From an uncultured Hyphomicrobiales bacterium (GTDB lineage: Bacteria > Pseudomonadota > Alphaproteobacteria > Rhizobiales > Beijerinckiaceae), in contig CAIZEI010000006.1 of assembly GCA_903931945.1 (NCBI GenBank), positions 118,816-182,815 on the forward strand: a stretch of DNA of 64,000 nucleotides. The letters are read 5' to 3'. Positions 53,137-61,852 of the stretch are shown here, in pieces. The notes beneath the pieces are model-generated. The model did no database searches, had not been told where the DNA came from, and saw only the letters and a program-made list of their open reading frames with translations. Position numbers and translations under genes: made by a program. Within the stretch, counting starts at the first letter, position 1; every line of letters starts with the position of its first letter.

Positions 53137-54294
53137 ATGCGGCGATTGGCGTTTTGCGGAAATCGATCGAACCTGCCAACGTGTCTGGAATATCGATTGG
53201 GTCGTCCGGAAATTTATCTCGTTGTTGTTCTTGCGCTCGGCTCTGCGACGGCTGCTGATCCCGCCAGCGGCCAGAGCGCGCCGCAGCCCGTCTTCGATGC
53301 TGCGCAGCGGGCGGTCGGCAACTGGCGCGCGGAGGCCGCGCAGCACCTGGCGGTGTCAGAGGAAACCGCCACAGCGCTTGCGGCGGGCGAGACGCCGACA
53401 GGGGTGAGCCGCTGCGTCAGGCTCAACAATTACTGGTGCATCAAGGGCGCGGGCTGGAATGGCATGATCGCCGCTGACGCCGAAGGTCACGCCGCATTCG
53501 CTTCGGCCGTTGAGGGCGCAGCTGTCGCCGCTTTGTTGTTGCGGCGCTATTATCTCGAGTTCGGTCGCAAATCGGCCAAAGCCATCGTCTCGCGCTGGGC
53601 GCCGCCGCAATGCGGCGGTCCGGTGACGGCCTCAGGCGTTCTCGGCGGTAGGCTCGGCTTGTTGCACAGACGACCCAATCTGGGTCCCGATCCGCATCTG
53701 GCGCTGCTCGGGCTCGGCAACACGCTACGGGCGCGATTTCTGTCCGCGCGGCGCACCGGGCAAGTCGGTCGCATCGCGCGTTCGCGCATACCCGATGTTG
53801 CAGTGTCGCTGATCCGCGCGCCCACGATCGCGGCGGGATTCGGCGAGGCGCACTTCGCCTTGCCTGCATTGCGCCTCGCCTCGCTGGTGCGCCCCGCCGT
53901 CGCCGTTGGCGCGGCTTTCGCGCCTTTCTCCTGCGCACTCGATGGCCAGCGGCTGAACAATTACGCGCAAAAAACCGTTGAGGGCGTTGGGACTTCACCT
54001 GATGACGACCTCAAACTCTTTTCCGGGGACGGCGAGCCCTCCGACGCGCTTGCACGGGTGATGGAAAATATGTCGGGCGTTGAGATCGGACCCTTCCGGG
54101 CCAGTCCTGACGTCATTCGCGCCGGCATCGAAACAGCCGCCGCAGCGATGCGCGCGGCGCGCGCCAATCCGGTCGATCTCAAACCAGCCATAACCGAAGA
54201 GGCGCCGGAACTGCGTCCGTTTGCGCTGCCTGAGTCCCGGCAGGACGCAGGCGTTGAACTTCGCCCCACCACTGCGCCCGACGCCGAACGCTGA
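53137..54294 (+). CDS. exported protein of unknown function
   Basis: A 385-residue protein. A hydrophobic segment at about 25-45 (EIYLVVVLALGSATAADPAS) suggests export, then RCVRLNNYWCIKGAGWNGMIAAD and HAAFASAVEGAAVAALLLRRYYLEFGRKSAKAIVSRWAPPQC form a structured region that I believe recurs in Hyphomicrobiales proteins annotated as hypothetical. Cysteines at about 93 and 101 (RCVRLNNYWC) and a third in PPQCGG might bond. The C-terminal third is Pro/Ala-rich. It is co-directional with sixA and separated by six bases, so a shared transcript is likely. No enzymatic motif seen. Confidence 0.65.
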   Translation: MRRLAFCGNRSNLPTCLEYRLGRPEIYLVVVLALGSATAADPASGQSAPQPVFDAAQRAVGNWRAEAAQHLAVSEETATALAAGETPTGVSRCVRLNNYWCIKGAGWNGMIAADAEGHAAFASAVEGAAVAALLLRRYYLEFGRKSAKAIVSRWAPPQCGGPVTASGVLGGRLGLLHRRPNLGPDPHLALLGLGNTLRARFLSARRTGQVGRIARSRIPDVAVSLIRAPTIAAGFGEAHFALPALRLASLVRPAVAVGAAFAPFSCALDGQRLNNYAQKTVEGVGTSPDDDLKLFSGDGEPSDALARVMENMSGVEIGPFRASPDVIRAGIETAAAAMRAARANPVDLKPAITEEAPELRPFALPESRQDAGVELRPTTAPDAER

Positions 54295-54358
54295 AGCGTT
54301 TTCACCTCGCCGTACGCGTGTTAGGCTCAACCCAGGCAAACGAGGGGGAGCGGGATCG

Positions 54359-55381
54359 ATGACGCAAGCATCCATTGCCGGCATGGACGATCTGCGCCGC
54401 GCCTGGCGCGCCGCCAATCTCGCGCCGTTATGGGAGAGCCCGACGGCGCACAAGCCCCCGCCGCGCCCGGACCCGGCGCATCTGTGGGCGTGGCTTAAAC
54501 TGCGCCCCCTGCTCGAACAAGCCATGGCGATCGCATCGCCGGCCGCCGTCGAACGGCGCGTGCTGTCCCTTGTCGGCGCCAATCCCCGCGATGACGAAGA
54601 TGAAGCCACCGCCCGCACAATTTCCGCCGCCATCCAGATGCTGCTGCCAGGCGAGCGCGCCCGCCCGCATCGCCATACGATGAACGCGCTCCGCTTCGTG
54701 CTGGAAGGCGGCGGCGCCTGCACAACAGTCGATGGCAAGGACTGTCCAATGGAAGAAGGCGACCTCATCCTGACGCCGGGCTGGACCTGGCATGAGCACG
54801 TCCACAAGGGCGAGCGGCCCATTATCTGGCTCGACGCGCTGGATGTCCCCTTGCATCTCTGGCTCGGGACCGTCGAATTCCAGCCCGGACCGGTCAATGA
54901 CGCGCCCGTGACGCTGCCCGATGCGGCTTTTGCTTATCCGAATTTATTGCCGGACATCGCCATGGTGGCGCGAGCCTGGTCGCCCGTCTTCCGCTATCCC
55001 TATGCGCATGCGCAAAATGCCGTCGCCGGGGCGCCGCATGGCCGGGATGGCGCGCGTCGCGTGCGATATGTCAATCCCGTCAATGGTGGCCCGGCGATGA
55101 GCATTCTCGACGCCACGCTGATGCAAATCGATGCTGGGCAAGGCACAATCCCTTTCCGCGCTAACACCAACGCCGTCTGCTGCGTGGTTGAGGGAGAAGG
55201 CGAGACGCGCTGTGGCGACAATGTCTTCCGCTGGGCCCCAAAAGACATTTTCAGCCTGCCGCAAAAGAACTGGATCGCCCATAAAGCCAGCAACGGTCCT
55301 GCGCGACTGTTTATGGTCAGCGACCGCGACGCTATGAACCGACTCGGCTTTTTACGGGAAGAATTCGGGGCGGGGGGCTAG
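54359..55381 (+). CDS. gentisate 1,2-dioxygenase-like bicupin
   Basis: A 340-residue iron-dependent ring-cleaving dioxygenase type. The first cupin (about 88-155) carries PHRHTMNALRFVLEGGG and GWTWHEHVHKGE with H104, H106 and H145 as metal ligands, the arrangement of gentisate dioxygenase. The second cupin (about 235-330) has INAGQGT-like (IDAGQGTIPF) and VVEGEGETRCGD but no clear second histidine triad. The enzyme would open gentisate, salicylate or 1-hydroxy-2-naphthoate. The start at 54359 is preceded by GAGGGGGAG. No maleylpyruvate isomerase is near; FAH-family genes in the first 2 kb could act downstream. Confidence 0.85.
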   Translation: MTQASIAGMDDLRRAWRAANLAPLWESPTAHKPPPRPDPAHLWAWLKLRPLLEQAMAIASPAAVERRVLSLVGANPRDDEDEATARTISAAIQMLLPGERARPHRHTMNALRFVLEGGGACTTVDGKDCPMEEGDLILTPGWTWHEHVHKGERPIIWLDALDVPLHLWLGTVEFQPGPVNDAPVTLPDAAFAYPNLLPDIAMVARAWSPVFRYPYAHAQNAVAGAPHGRDGARRVRYVNPVNGGPAMSILDATLMQIDAGQGTIPFRANTNAVCCVVEGEGETRCGDNVFRWAPKDIFSLPQKNWIAHKASNGPARLFMVSDRDAMNRLGFLREEFGAGG

Positions 55382-55419
55382 GTTCACGATTACCCCGCTG
55401 CCAATGTGCCGCCCGGCAA

Positions 55420-56502
55420 TCACACCTTGCGCAATTGCGGCAGCAGCCGGAACGCGTTCTCATAGTCGATGACGTTCAAACGCGCTTCGTCGAAATAAGC
55501 CTTCAAACCGGCGACCGATTTTGTCGCCGTGCGAAAAGGAAAATCGCTTCCGAAAACAATCTGCGACATCGGCACAAGATTGGTCAAAGCCGACAGCGGC
55601 GCGGGATGCGTGATAATCGCTGTGTCGTAATGAAAGCGCCTGATTTCGGCGACCACGCCTTCAGAAGTGAAAGCCGCGTAGCGCTTGTCGCTGTTTGGCA
55701 GATTGTTAAATCGTTCGATGAGATAGGGCATGGTGCCTCCGCCATGCGAGAACACAAATTTGATGTTTTTCGCGCGCGCCGACGCGCCCGAAAAAATGAG
55801 GTTCGCGATGGTGTGCGTGGTGTCGGTTGAATATTCAATCAACGAGGGCGCAATGTCAGGCAAAACATTGACACAGCAATTGGCGGCGCTCGGATGCACA
55901 AACGTCACCGCGCCACGCTTGTCGAGCGCTTCAAGAACCGGTGTGAACTCCCTTGCGCCCAGCCACTTGTCGCCATAGCTCGTCATCAAGCCGACGCCGT
56001 CGGCTTTCAGCACATCGCAGGCGTAATCGATTTCGGCGAGACAATCATCGACATAGGGCATCGGCAACGTCGCCAGCGCGCCGAACCGTCCAGGAAAATC
56101 GCGTCGCAACTGCGCAGCATATTCATTGCTCTCCCGCGCAACACGACGCGCGTCCTCGCGGCCCAGAAACGCCACTGCAGGCGTCGTGATCGACAGGAGC
56201 GCCAGTGTCACACCCGCCTTATCCATTTCGTCTATGGACTTTTGCGGAGTCCACGTAAACGACGGCCCGTCGCCAAGGTTCATCTTGCGCAGCGCGTCCT
56301 TGAATGTGGGCGGCGAGAGATGATGATGGAAATCAATGCGGGCGTGAGCCGGCTGCGCCAATGCTGGCGCAGCGAGCAATTTTGTAGCGGCCAAGCCGCT
56401 CACGGCAGACGCCATAAAGCCGCGCCGCGTCAAAACACGCCCGCAATCGCAACCTGCGGAGCGTAACGATTCCGGCAGCGATGGAACACGGAATTGGGTC
56501 AT
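55420..56502 (-). CDS. amidohydrolase 2 family protein with Tat leader
   Basis: A 360-residue amidohydrolase similar to aminocarboxymuconate-semialdehyde decarboxylase and gamma-resorcylate decarboxylase. A twin-arginine leader is present at TRRGFMASAVSGLAATKLL (25-43). The metal motif is RIDFHHHLSPP (HxH at 59-61), with VTFVHPSAANCC, FVFSHGGGTMPYLIERF, and the aspartate in IVFGSDFPF. It would decarboxylate or hydrate a ring-cleavage product, if exported then in the periplasm. It lies 27 bases downstream of the Rieske beta gene on the same strand. Confidence 0.85.
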   Translation of the reverse strand: MTQFRVPSLPESLRSAGCDCGRVLTRRGFMASAVSGLAATKLLAAPALAQPAHARIDFHHHLSPPTFKDALRKMNLGDGPSFTWTPQKSIDEMDKAGVTLALLSITTPAVAFLGREDARRVARESNEYAAQLRRDFPGRFGALATLPMPYVDDCLAEIDYACDVLKADGVGLMTSYGDKWLGAREFTPVLEALDKRGAVTFVHPSAANCCVNVLPDIAPSLIEYSTDTTHTIANLIFSGASARAKNIKFVFSHGGGTMPYLIERFNNLPNSDKRYAAFTSEGVVAEIRRFHYDTAIITHPAPLSALTNLVPMSQIVFGSDFPFRTATKSVAGLKAYFDEARLNVIDYENAFRLLPQLRKV

Positions 56503-56529
56503 TGTCGTCTCCCCCGGAAATCCCGAAAT

Positions 56530-57024
56530 CTACAATGGATAGACAAGGCTGTTCGGCACGAGCTCGCTGTCAAAAACGCACACTCTTCGCCTTAGTTTCA
56601 GCGCGCCATCGATGCGTGTAAAAGCGTCATGGCTTTGCCCGACGCTGAACACCCGCGTGAATTCATCGGGCAGGGTTTCGAACGCTGCGTAATTGGCGCG
56701 CGCGTCGAAACCTTCTGCGCTTTGCTCGATGAGCCGCACCGCACTGACGATACGGCGCATATAGCGCGGTCCATAAACGGACGTCTTGCGAATCGCAGTG
56801 ATGCGGTCGAGCAGATATCCCCTGCCTTCAGAGCGCCAGGTCGCCATGGGCAGGCCCCGTTCAAAATTCAATCGTGGAATAATCTGGTAAAAACAGTCGT
56901 CGGTAAAAAACTCCGGCCACTGCTCGAAACGCTCCTCGTCAAGACAGGCGATGTAATTCGCGTAAAACTCTTCAACCTCCAGGCGAAGCGTCAGGCGGTC
57001 GGAAACACTCCATGATTTATCCAT
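56530..57024 (-). CDS. aromatic-ring-hydroxylating dioxygenase beta subunit
   Basis: A 164-residue SnoaL-like fold protein. LTLRLEVEEFYANYIACLDEERFEQWPEFFTDDCFYQIIPRLNFERG, RYMRRIVSAVRLIEQ and RRRVCVFDSELVPNSLVYPL are characteristic of the small subunit of naphthalene- or biphenyl-type dioxygenases. It has no cofactor of its own and stabilises the alpha subunit. ATG at 57024 lies two bases after the alpha stop; an overlapping TTG at 57030 is an alternative. Its partner is the alpha gene upstream. Confidence 0.85.
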   Translation of the reverse strand: MDKSWSVSDRLTLRLEVEEFYANYIACLDEERFEQWPEFFTDDCFYQIIPRLNFERGLPMATWRSEGRGYLLDRITAIRKTSVYGPRYMRRIVSAVRLIEQSAEGFDARANYAAFETLPDEFTRVFSVGQSHDAFTRIDGALKLRRRVCVFDSELVPNSLVYPL

Positions 57025-57026
57025 GA

Positions 57027-58271
57027 TCAAATATCCATGATCGCACGATAGGCCTGGTAGAAGGCGCGCAACTCCGATTCCGTGATGGCGTGGTCGGCCT
57101 CTTCCGCCCAGCCATGACCATCCATTTCTACAACGCCCGCTGCTTCAGGCGCGCGCGCGACGCCCTGCTGGGTGAACCCGAGCACCTCGCTGTCGTCAAT
57201 AGAGACAAAGCCAGCCGGCCCCATCAGATTGGCCTGCCGCAGACGTCGCAGATCCATCTCGGCGTCGTCGGACTCATATCCAAAAAAAGTCCACGCAAGT
57301 TCGAAAGCCTGCGGCCCACGCGTCACCAGCTGCCGGATCGCCAGGGTATTCGATTGCTGTTGCACAATCATGTTAGGCCAGATTGTCATCAGACAGATTG
57401 TATAGCGCTCATACTCGCGCATCGGCTGCAGCATCGAATCGCCCTGCAGTTTCAGCCCTTCGATCAGAGAGCGCATTTCCTTGTTGTCTTCGGTCCGCTT
57501 CTGTTCAGCGCGCCAGGACATGCCGGCCGCATGTCGCCCCGTCGGGTCGATAACAATTCTGTTGGGCGCATCCGCGCGATTGAGTCCAAAACTGAGCAGA
57601 AACACATGCAGCAGACTTGCATGATAGGGGTCCTTGATGTTTTCAAACATCAGCTTCCAGTTCGCCGGCGTCTGCTGCCGGGAATAACCGAGGACTTTCA
57701 ATTTCCGCCCGTCGAAAACGCGGTCGAACAATTCAAGAATCGGCGGCGTCAGATAGTCTCCAAGGTCAGGCATGTCCTGCGCGAAGGATGCGAATATGAC
57801 GCCATGGCGCCGCGCGACAGAAAGCTTGCGCAAACCATGCTGCTTCATGTCGAATTCGGCGGGCATGCCGCCTTTCTTCTGAATACCGCGACGGAAGGGC
57901 ACGCCGACAAGCGAGCCCTCCAGGTTGTAGGTCCATTGATGATACGGGCACATGAACTCGGTCCCGTGGCCCAGATGCGTCTGGCAGAATTGCACACCGC
58001 GATGCGCGCAACGATTTTCGAGCACATGGATTTCGTTTTTTGCGTCCCGCACCACGATAACCGACCTGTCGCCGACCCAGGTCCGTCGCCAGTCGCCGGC
58101 ATTCGGAATTTCGCCTTCAAGCGCCACATAGTTCCAGCTTTGGCCGGCAAAAATGCGCTCCTGCTCGCGCGCGTAAAGCGCAGCGTCGCTATACACCCAA
58201 TAGGGAATCCGCGATAAACCCTCGCGTGGCCATTCCGGCCAGTTTGGCGTGCTGGCGCTCTCGCTGCTCAT
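57027..58271 (-). CDS. Rieske non-heme iron oxygenase alpha subunit
   Basis: About 414 residues from the ATG at 58271, which has GGAG upstream. The Rieske cluster ligands are C88/H90 in RCAHRG and C108/H111 in CPYHQW. The mononuclear iron site has D214, H217 and H222 (FENIKDPYHASLLHVF). It forms the catalytic part of a dioxygenase with the beta subunit. The IFAGQSWNYVALEGEIPNAGD N terminus is common to large-subunit proteins for aromatic acids. A ferredoxin and reductase would be needed but are not in the window. The gene is followed by the beta subunit and then the amidohydrolase. Confidence 0.92.
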   Translation of the reverse strand: MSSESASTPNWPEWPREGLSRIPYWVYSDAALYAREQERIFAGQSWNYVALEGEIPNAGDWRRTWVGDRSVIVVRDAKNEIHVLENRCAHRGVQFCQTHLGHGTEFMCPYHQWTYNLEGSLVGVPFRRGIQKKGGMPAEFDMKQHGLRKLSVARRHGVIFASFAQDMPDLGDYLTPPILELFDRVFDGRKLKVLGYSRQQTPANWKLMFENIKDPYHASLLHVFLLSFGLNRADAPNRIVIDPTGRHAAGMSWRAEQKRTEDNKEMRSLIEGLKLQGDSMLQPMREYERYTICLMTIWPNMIVQQQSNTLAIRQLVTRGPQAFELAWTFFGYESDDAEMDLRRLRQANLMGPAGFVSIDDSEVLGFTQQGVARAPEAAGVVEMDGHGWAEEADHAITESELRAFYQAYRAIMDI

Positions 58272-58287
58272 ATCGTGCTCCGGCTCC

Positions 58288-59487
58288 TCATTGCGCCAAC
58301 GGCGCGCCGCCAATCCTGCTGACCACGCGCCAGTTCTTCAGACTGCTGTCCCAGGACGCGACAATCGTATTGGAAATGCCGATGCCCCGTTGCGGCGCCC
58401 GCGTGAAATCATAAGCGCCGTCGATGCCGCGAAAGCCCTTGAGTCCTGCCATTCCGGCGCGCAACTGTCCGGCGTTCGCGCCCGGCCCAATCGCGTTCAA
58501 AGCGGCGGCGATGACAAATAGCGGGTCCCAGGCCGTCTCCGAGGCCGCGTCCGGTTTCAGGCCTGCAGCCCCCATGGCCCTGAAATATTCGCGCTGCCGC
58601 TCGGCCACAACCGGGTCGTCAATGACCGCTGAATCGCCGCCGGCCAACCATTCGGGCGTTGCAAAATACAGTTGCTTTGGCAGGAAGGATTCATATTGCG
58701 TCATCTGCGCAATGGTCATTGTGCTTGTGCTGGCGGCGACGGGCGCATCGACGCCCGCCTGCGCCAGGCCACGAAATACAGTTGCAACCGCAGCGCCGGT
58801 CGCCCAGACGATATAGGCCTCCGGTTGCGCCGCCCGCATGTTTTCGAGTTGCGCCGAAACGCTGATATCGCTTGGCGACATATGTGTCTGCGCAACGATT
58901 TCGACTTGTCCAAGATCGGGCAAACCCACAGCCTCCGCGATGGCCTTGTCTGCATCCTGCCCCGAGGAGTCGATGGTTGTCAGCACAGCAACCCGTTTCC
59001 AGCCGCGCTTGCTGAAATAGCGCAACAGCGCCTCGATATAATCGCGCGCCGACACGCTGGCCGTATAGGTAAACGACCCCTCCGCCGGGTGGATTCCTGG
59101 CGATAGACAATATTGTACCGGGCCTGCCTTCAGCAAAGGCGCCATGGCGTTGCACATCGCGCTGAGCGAGGAGCCAATCAGCGCCGCAGGTTTGCCGGCG
59201 ACAATCTCATTGGTCAATTGCACGGCTATTTGCGGCGTTGACTGATCGTCGCGATAAACAAAACGCAACGGCTTGCCGTGAACGCCGCCACGCGCGTTCA
59301 ACGCAGCTTCCGTAACATTCATTGTGGCGCGAACGGACTGGCCCAGAAATGCGCCGCCGCCCGTCAGCGGCAATATAGCGTTGATTTCGTAAGCCTCGTC
59401 AGCTGCCCCGACGGTCGGCGCCAGGCTCGCCAGCGCGGCCAGAAGAACCAATCCCCCCGCCAGTCCAGACCGCATTTTCTCCCCCAT
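58288..59487 (-). CDS. ABC transporter substrate-binding protein (Peripla_BP_6)
   Basis: About 399 residues. A signal peptide (SGLAGGLVLLAALASLAPTVGA) is followed by YEINAILPLTGGGAFLGQSVR, KPLRFVYRDDQSTPQIAVQL and IVAGKPAALIGSS, typical of LivK-like proteins that bind branched-chain amino acids, amides or aromatic acids. PYTASVSARDYIEALLRYF-like residues (FTYTASVSARDYIEALL) line the cleft. Start among several in-frame ATGs is uncertain; 59487 is chosen. It sits 16 bases upstream of the Rieske alpha gene on the same strand. Its permease and ATPase partners (livHMGF) are not present. Confidence 0.85.
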   Translation of the reverse strand: MGEKMRSGLAGGLVLLAALASLAPTVGAADEAYEINAILPLTGGGAFLGQSVRATMNVTEAALNARGGVHGKPLRFVYRDDQSTPQIAVQLTNEIVAGKPAALIGSSLSAMCNAMAPLLKAGPVQYCLSPGIHPAEGSFTYTASVSARDYIEALLRYFSKRGWKRVAVLTTIDSSGQDADKAIAEAVGLPDLGQVEIVAQTHMSPSDISVSAQLENMRAAQPEAYIVWATGAAVATVFRGLAQAGVDAPVAASTSTMTIAQMTQYESFLPKQLYFATPEWLAGGDSAVIDDPVVAERQREYFRAMGAAGLKPDAASETAWDPLFVIAAALNAIGPGANAGQLRAGMAGLKGFRGIDGAYDFTRAPQRGIGISNTIVASWDSSLKNWRVVSRIGGAPLAQ

Positions 59488-59517
59488 AGCGGCGCCTCTC
59501 TTCATCGCCTGCGAATG

Positions 59518-60567
59518 TCAGGCAAAATGCGGCATCACCTTTTTTGCGAAGAGTAACAATGATTGCATGGCAGCGTCAAACGGAACCATGCCAAAATTGA
59601 CTTGCACGGACGCGTGATCGAACGGGCCGAAGGTCTCGTTGGCGCGACGGATCGACTCGCGAATCTCGGACGGCGAGCCAATCCAAGCGCTGCCGCTTGC
59701 TATCTGACTATCAAGCTCGGCCACGCGAAGCTTCGCGGCCATTTTGTCGTAGTCGCGATAATCGCCCGAGTTTGTCGTGGTTTCGAATTCACCGACAACG
59801 CCTGTCAACATTTCAAAATAGGAAGCATAGGGTTCGCGCGCGAGATCGCGGGCTTTTTGTCTGTCTTCGTGACAGAACATGTGAAACGCCATCATCACCT
59901 GTCCCTCGCCGGGGTGCCCGGCGTCTTTCCAGGCTTTGCGATAGATCGCGACGAGATCACGCATCTTCGGACTGATCGGGATCGCCATCAGCGCGTGGCC
60001 GTTGCGGCCGGCAAAATCGAATGTCTCGGGCGTTTGCGTCGCTGCAACATAGAACTTTGGCCGCGGCAATTGGGTCGGCCGCGGCAAGGACGTTACCTTT
60101 TCGAAGGAATGAAATTGCCCCTGATGCGAGACATTTTCATGTTCCAGCAGCAGCGCAATCTGTTCCATCCCCTCGCGATACCTTGCGTTGGATTCGTCCA
60201 TGCTCAATTTGAAATGCCGGAATTCATGCGGCAGAAAGGCCCGCGCCATACCAACATCAAGACGCCCGTTGCAGAGCGCGTCGAGCATTCCGATTTCGCC
60301 GGCAAGCTTCAGCGGATGGTTGAATATCGGCAAAACGGCTCCGGTCACGAGGCGCATCTTCGAGGTGCGCTGCGAAACCGCGGCAAGAAATACAATCGGA
60401 TTGGGGCTGTAGCCGCCATAGGGCAGAAAATAATGTTCGACGATACGCGCGTGTGTAAAACCGAGCCGCTCGGCTTCCTCTGCGACTTTCAGGCTTTCGG
60501 AAAAATAGACGCTCGCGGGCTTTTGCGAAGGCGAAACCGCAGGGAAAAACTGCACGCCAAATTCCAT
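59518..60567 (-). CDS. LLM-class flavin-dependent oxidoreductase
   Basis: A 349-residue luciferase-like monooxygenase starting MEFGVQFFP. Family blocks: FTHARIVEHYFLPYGGYSPNPIVFLAAVSQRTSKMRL, GEIGMLDALCNGRLDVGMARAFLPHEF, and PKFYVAATQTPETFDFAGRNGHALM, the F420/FMN-dependent group. It would use reduced flavin and oxygen to act on an alkane sulfonate, nitrogen or aromatic compound. GGGAGG stands eight bases before the ATG. A strong promoter (60600-60627) lies just upstream. It begins the leftward operon with the LivK-like, Rieske and amidohydrolase genes. Confidence 0.88.
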   Translation of the reverse strand: MEFGVQFFPAVSPSQKPASVYFSESLKVAEEAERLGFTHARIVEHYFLPYGGYSPNPIVFLAAVSQRTSKMRLVTGAVLPIFNHPLKLAGEIGMLDALCNGRLDVGMARAFLPHEFRHFKLSMDESNARYREGMEQIALLLEHENVSHQGQFHSFEKVTSLPRPTQLPRPKFYVAATQTPETFDFAGRNGHALMAIPISPKMRDLVAIYRKAWKDAGHPGEGQVMMAFHMFCHEDRQKARDLAREPYASYFEMLTGVVGEFETTTNSGDYRDYDKMAAKLRVAELDSQIASGSAWIGSPSEIRESIRRANETFGPFDHASVQVNFGMVPFDAAMQSLLLFAKKVMPHFA

Positions 60568-60599
60568 ATCGACCTCCCGACAGTCCCTCTTGAGGACTT

Positions 60600-60627
60600 A
60601 CTATAGGAGCGCTCAAGATCAAGTCAA
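60600..60627 (-). promoter_or_regulatory. promoter of the leftward catabolic operon
   Basis: On the minus strand TTGACT (60627-60622) and TATAGT (60605-60600) are separated by 16 bases, each matching five of six consensus bases; the predicted start is about 25 bases before the luciferase-like gene. A tandem repeat of GTCAACGC touches the -35. Confidence 0.65.
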
Positions 60628-60638
60628 CGCGTCAACGC
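60623..60638. repeat. tandem direct repeat GTCAACGC x2, candidate operator
   Basis: GTCAACGC occurs twice in a row (60623-60630, 60631-60638) in the divergent gap, overlapping the -35 of the leftward promoter and lying 12 bases before the rightward -35. Such short tandem repeats often serve as regulator half-sites; no regulator gene is nearby. Confidence 0.45.
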
Positions 60639-60649
60639 TCCGTCGCGCA

Positions 60650-60678
60650 TTGACATGGTGCAACCGGCTTTGCATTCT
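60650..60678 (+). promoter_or_regulatory. promoter of the NMT1-type binding protein gene
   Basis: TTGACA (60650-60655, perfect) is followed after exactly 17 bases by CATTCT (60673-60678), a weak -10. The gene starts at GTG 60740. Confidence 0.45.
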
Positions 60679-60739
60679 GCTGTAATCGGAGTCGGACGGC
60701 AAACGTCTCGAATTAAACAATCGAGGGAGGGAGGCGCCA

Positions 60740-61744
60740 GTGCGGATTGTCCTACCAGCTTGTGCGATAATCGCGGCGATCGCGATTATTTGCGCGCCTG
60801 CAACGGCTGAACCGGTGAAAATTCGGGCCGGATGGATACAGCCTGTCTCGAACATCGTCTCAATTCTTTTTCTCAAAAAGGGGATCGCGCGACACTACGG
60901 GCAAACCTACATTGTCGAACCGCTGCGGTTCGCTGGAACTGCGCCAATGGTGACAGGTATGGCGATCGATGAAGTCGATGTCGGCGTGCTTGGCGCGGCG
61001 GCGCTCGGGCTTGGAGTCCTCAATGCAGGGATGGATGATCTGCGCATTGTCGCCGACGAATTTCAGGATGGCGTGCCGGGGTATTATTCGAATGAATTCA
61101 TGGCGCGCGACGATGGATCCATCCGGACGATCGAGGATGTGAAGGGCAAGATCGTCGCAACGAATTCGGCCGGAGGCGCTCTTGACGTCGCCATGCGCGC
61201 TGTGTTGCGTCAGCATGGACTTGAAGACAAACGCGACTATACCTCCATTGAAGTGCCAGCAAGTTCGAAGAAAGCGATCCTGCTGGAAAAGAAGGCCGAT
61301 CTGATCTCGCTGCCGCTTCCCTTTTCTTACGATGCTGAGTTGCGCGCGCACGGACGCGTGCTGTTCACGCAGCGCGATGTCATGGGCGTTTCGTCAATGG
61401 GTTTCTGGTCTGCCCGCGCCGGGTTTATCGCCCGGCATCGCGCCGCATTCGTCGACTTTCTTGAGGACGCGTTGTTGCTGACACGCTGGTATCAGAACTC
61501 CGCGAACCATGATGAAGCGACAATGATCGCAGCGTCTTACGCCAAAACGCAACCGTCATTTTTTTCGGACTGGATATTCACGCGCAAGGACTACTATCGC
61601 GATCCTGATTTGCAACCCAACATTGAAGCCCTGCAAAACAACATTGATCTGACAGCGCAAACAGGCTTTCTGCCCCGCGCATTCGACGTTCGCCCGCTGG
61701 TCGATCTGAGTTTTCTGGAAGAGGCCCGCAAACGCCTGAATTAG
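60740..61744 (+). CDS. NMT1/SsuA-type ABC transporter substrate-binding protein
   Basis: A 334-residue periplasmic receptor. A signal peptide (LPACAIIAAIAIICAPATA) precedes EPVKIRAGWIQPVSNIVSILF, then MAIDEVDVGVLGAAALGLGVLNAGMDDLRIVADEF and VKGKIVATNSAGGALDVAMRAVL, typical of the NMT1/ThiY-like and SsuA families that bind aliphatic sulfonates, taurine, nitrate or thiamine precursors. The start is GTG at 60740, following GAGGGAGGGAGG. It is divergent from the luciferase-like gene, which itself belongs to a family that often desulfonates sulfonates; this supports sulfonate or organosulfur use, without proof. No permease is adjacent. Confidence 0.86.
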   Translation: MRIVLPACAIIAAIAIICAPATAEPVKIRAGWIQPVSNIVSILFLKKGIARHYGQTYIVEPLRFAGTAPMVTGMAIDEVDVGVLGAAALGLGVLNAGMDDLRIVADEFQDGVPGYYSNEFMARDDGSIRTIEDVKGKIVATNSAGGALDVAMRAVLRQHGLEDKRDYTSIEVPASSKKAILLEKKADLISLPLPFSYDAELRAHGRVLFTQRDVMGVSSMGFWSARAGFIARHRAAFVDFLEDALLLTRWYQNSANHDEATMIAASYAKTQPSFFSDWIFTRKDYYRDPDLQPNIEALQNNIDLTAQTGFLPRAFDVRPLVDLSFLEEARKRLN

Positions 61745-61800
61745 AGCATTTTCAAGCGAAGTGGAAGCCGGTTCGCGTCAAGGAAATGGGTCGAAAAAGG
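61742..61800. repeat. dispersed intergenic repeat of Hyphomicrobiales
   Basis: The stretch begins with agagcattttcaagcgaag and tggaagccggttcgcgtca, directly after the stop of the binding-protein gene. I recognise this as the widespread short intergenic repeat in rhizobial genomes. Only one copy was found in this window. Confidence 0.6.
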
Positions 61801-61852
61801 AACCCGGAGCGACTTCAGGTTTCTGAGAAACGTGAATGTGCTCTGGCGGGCA

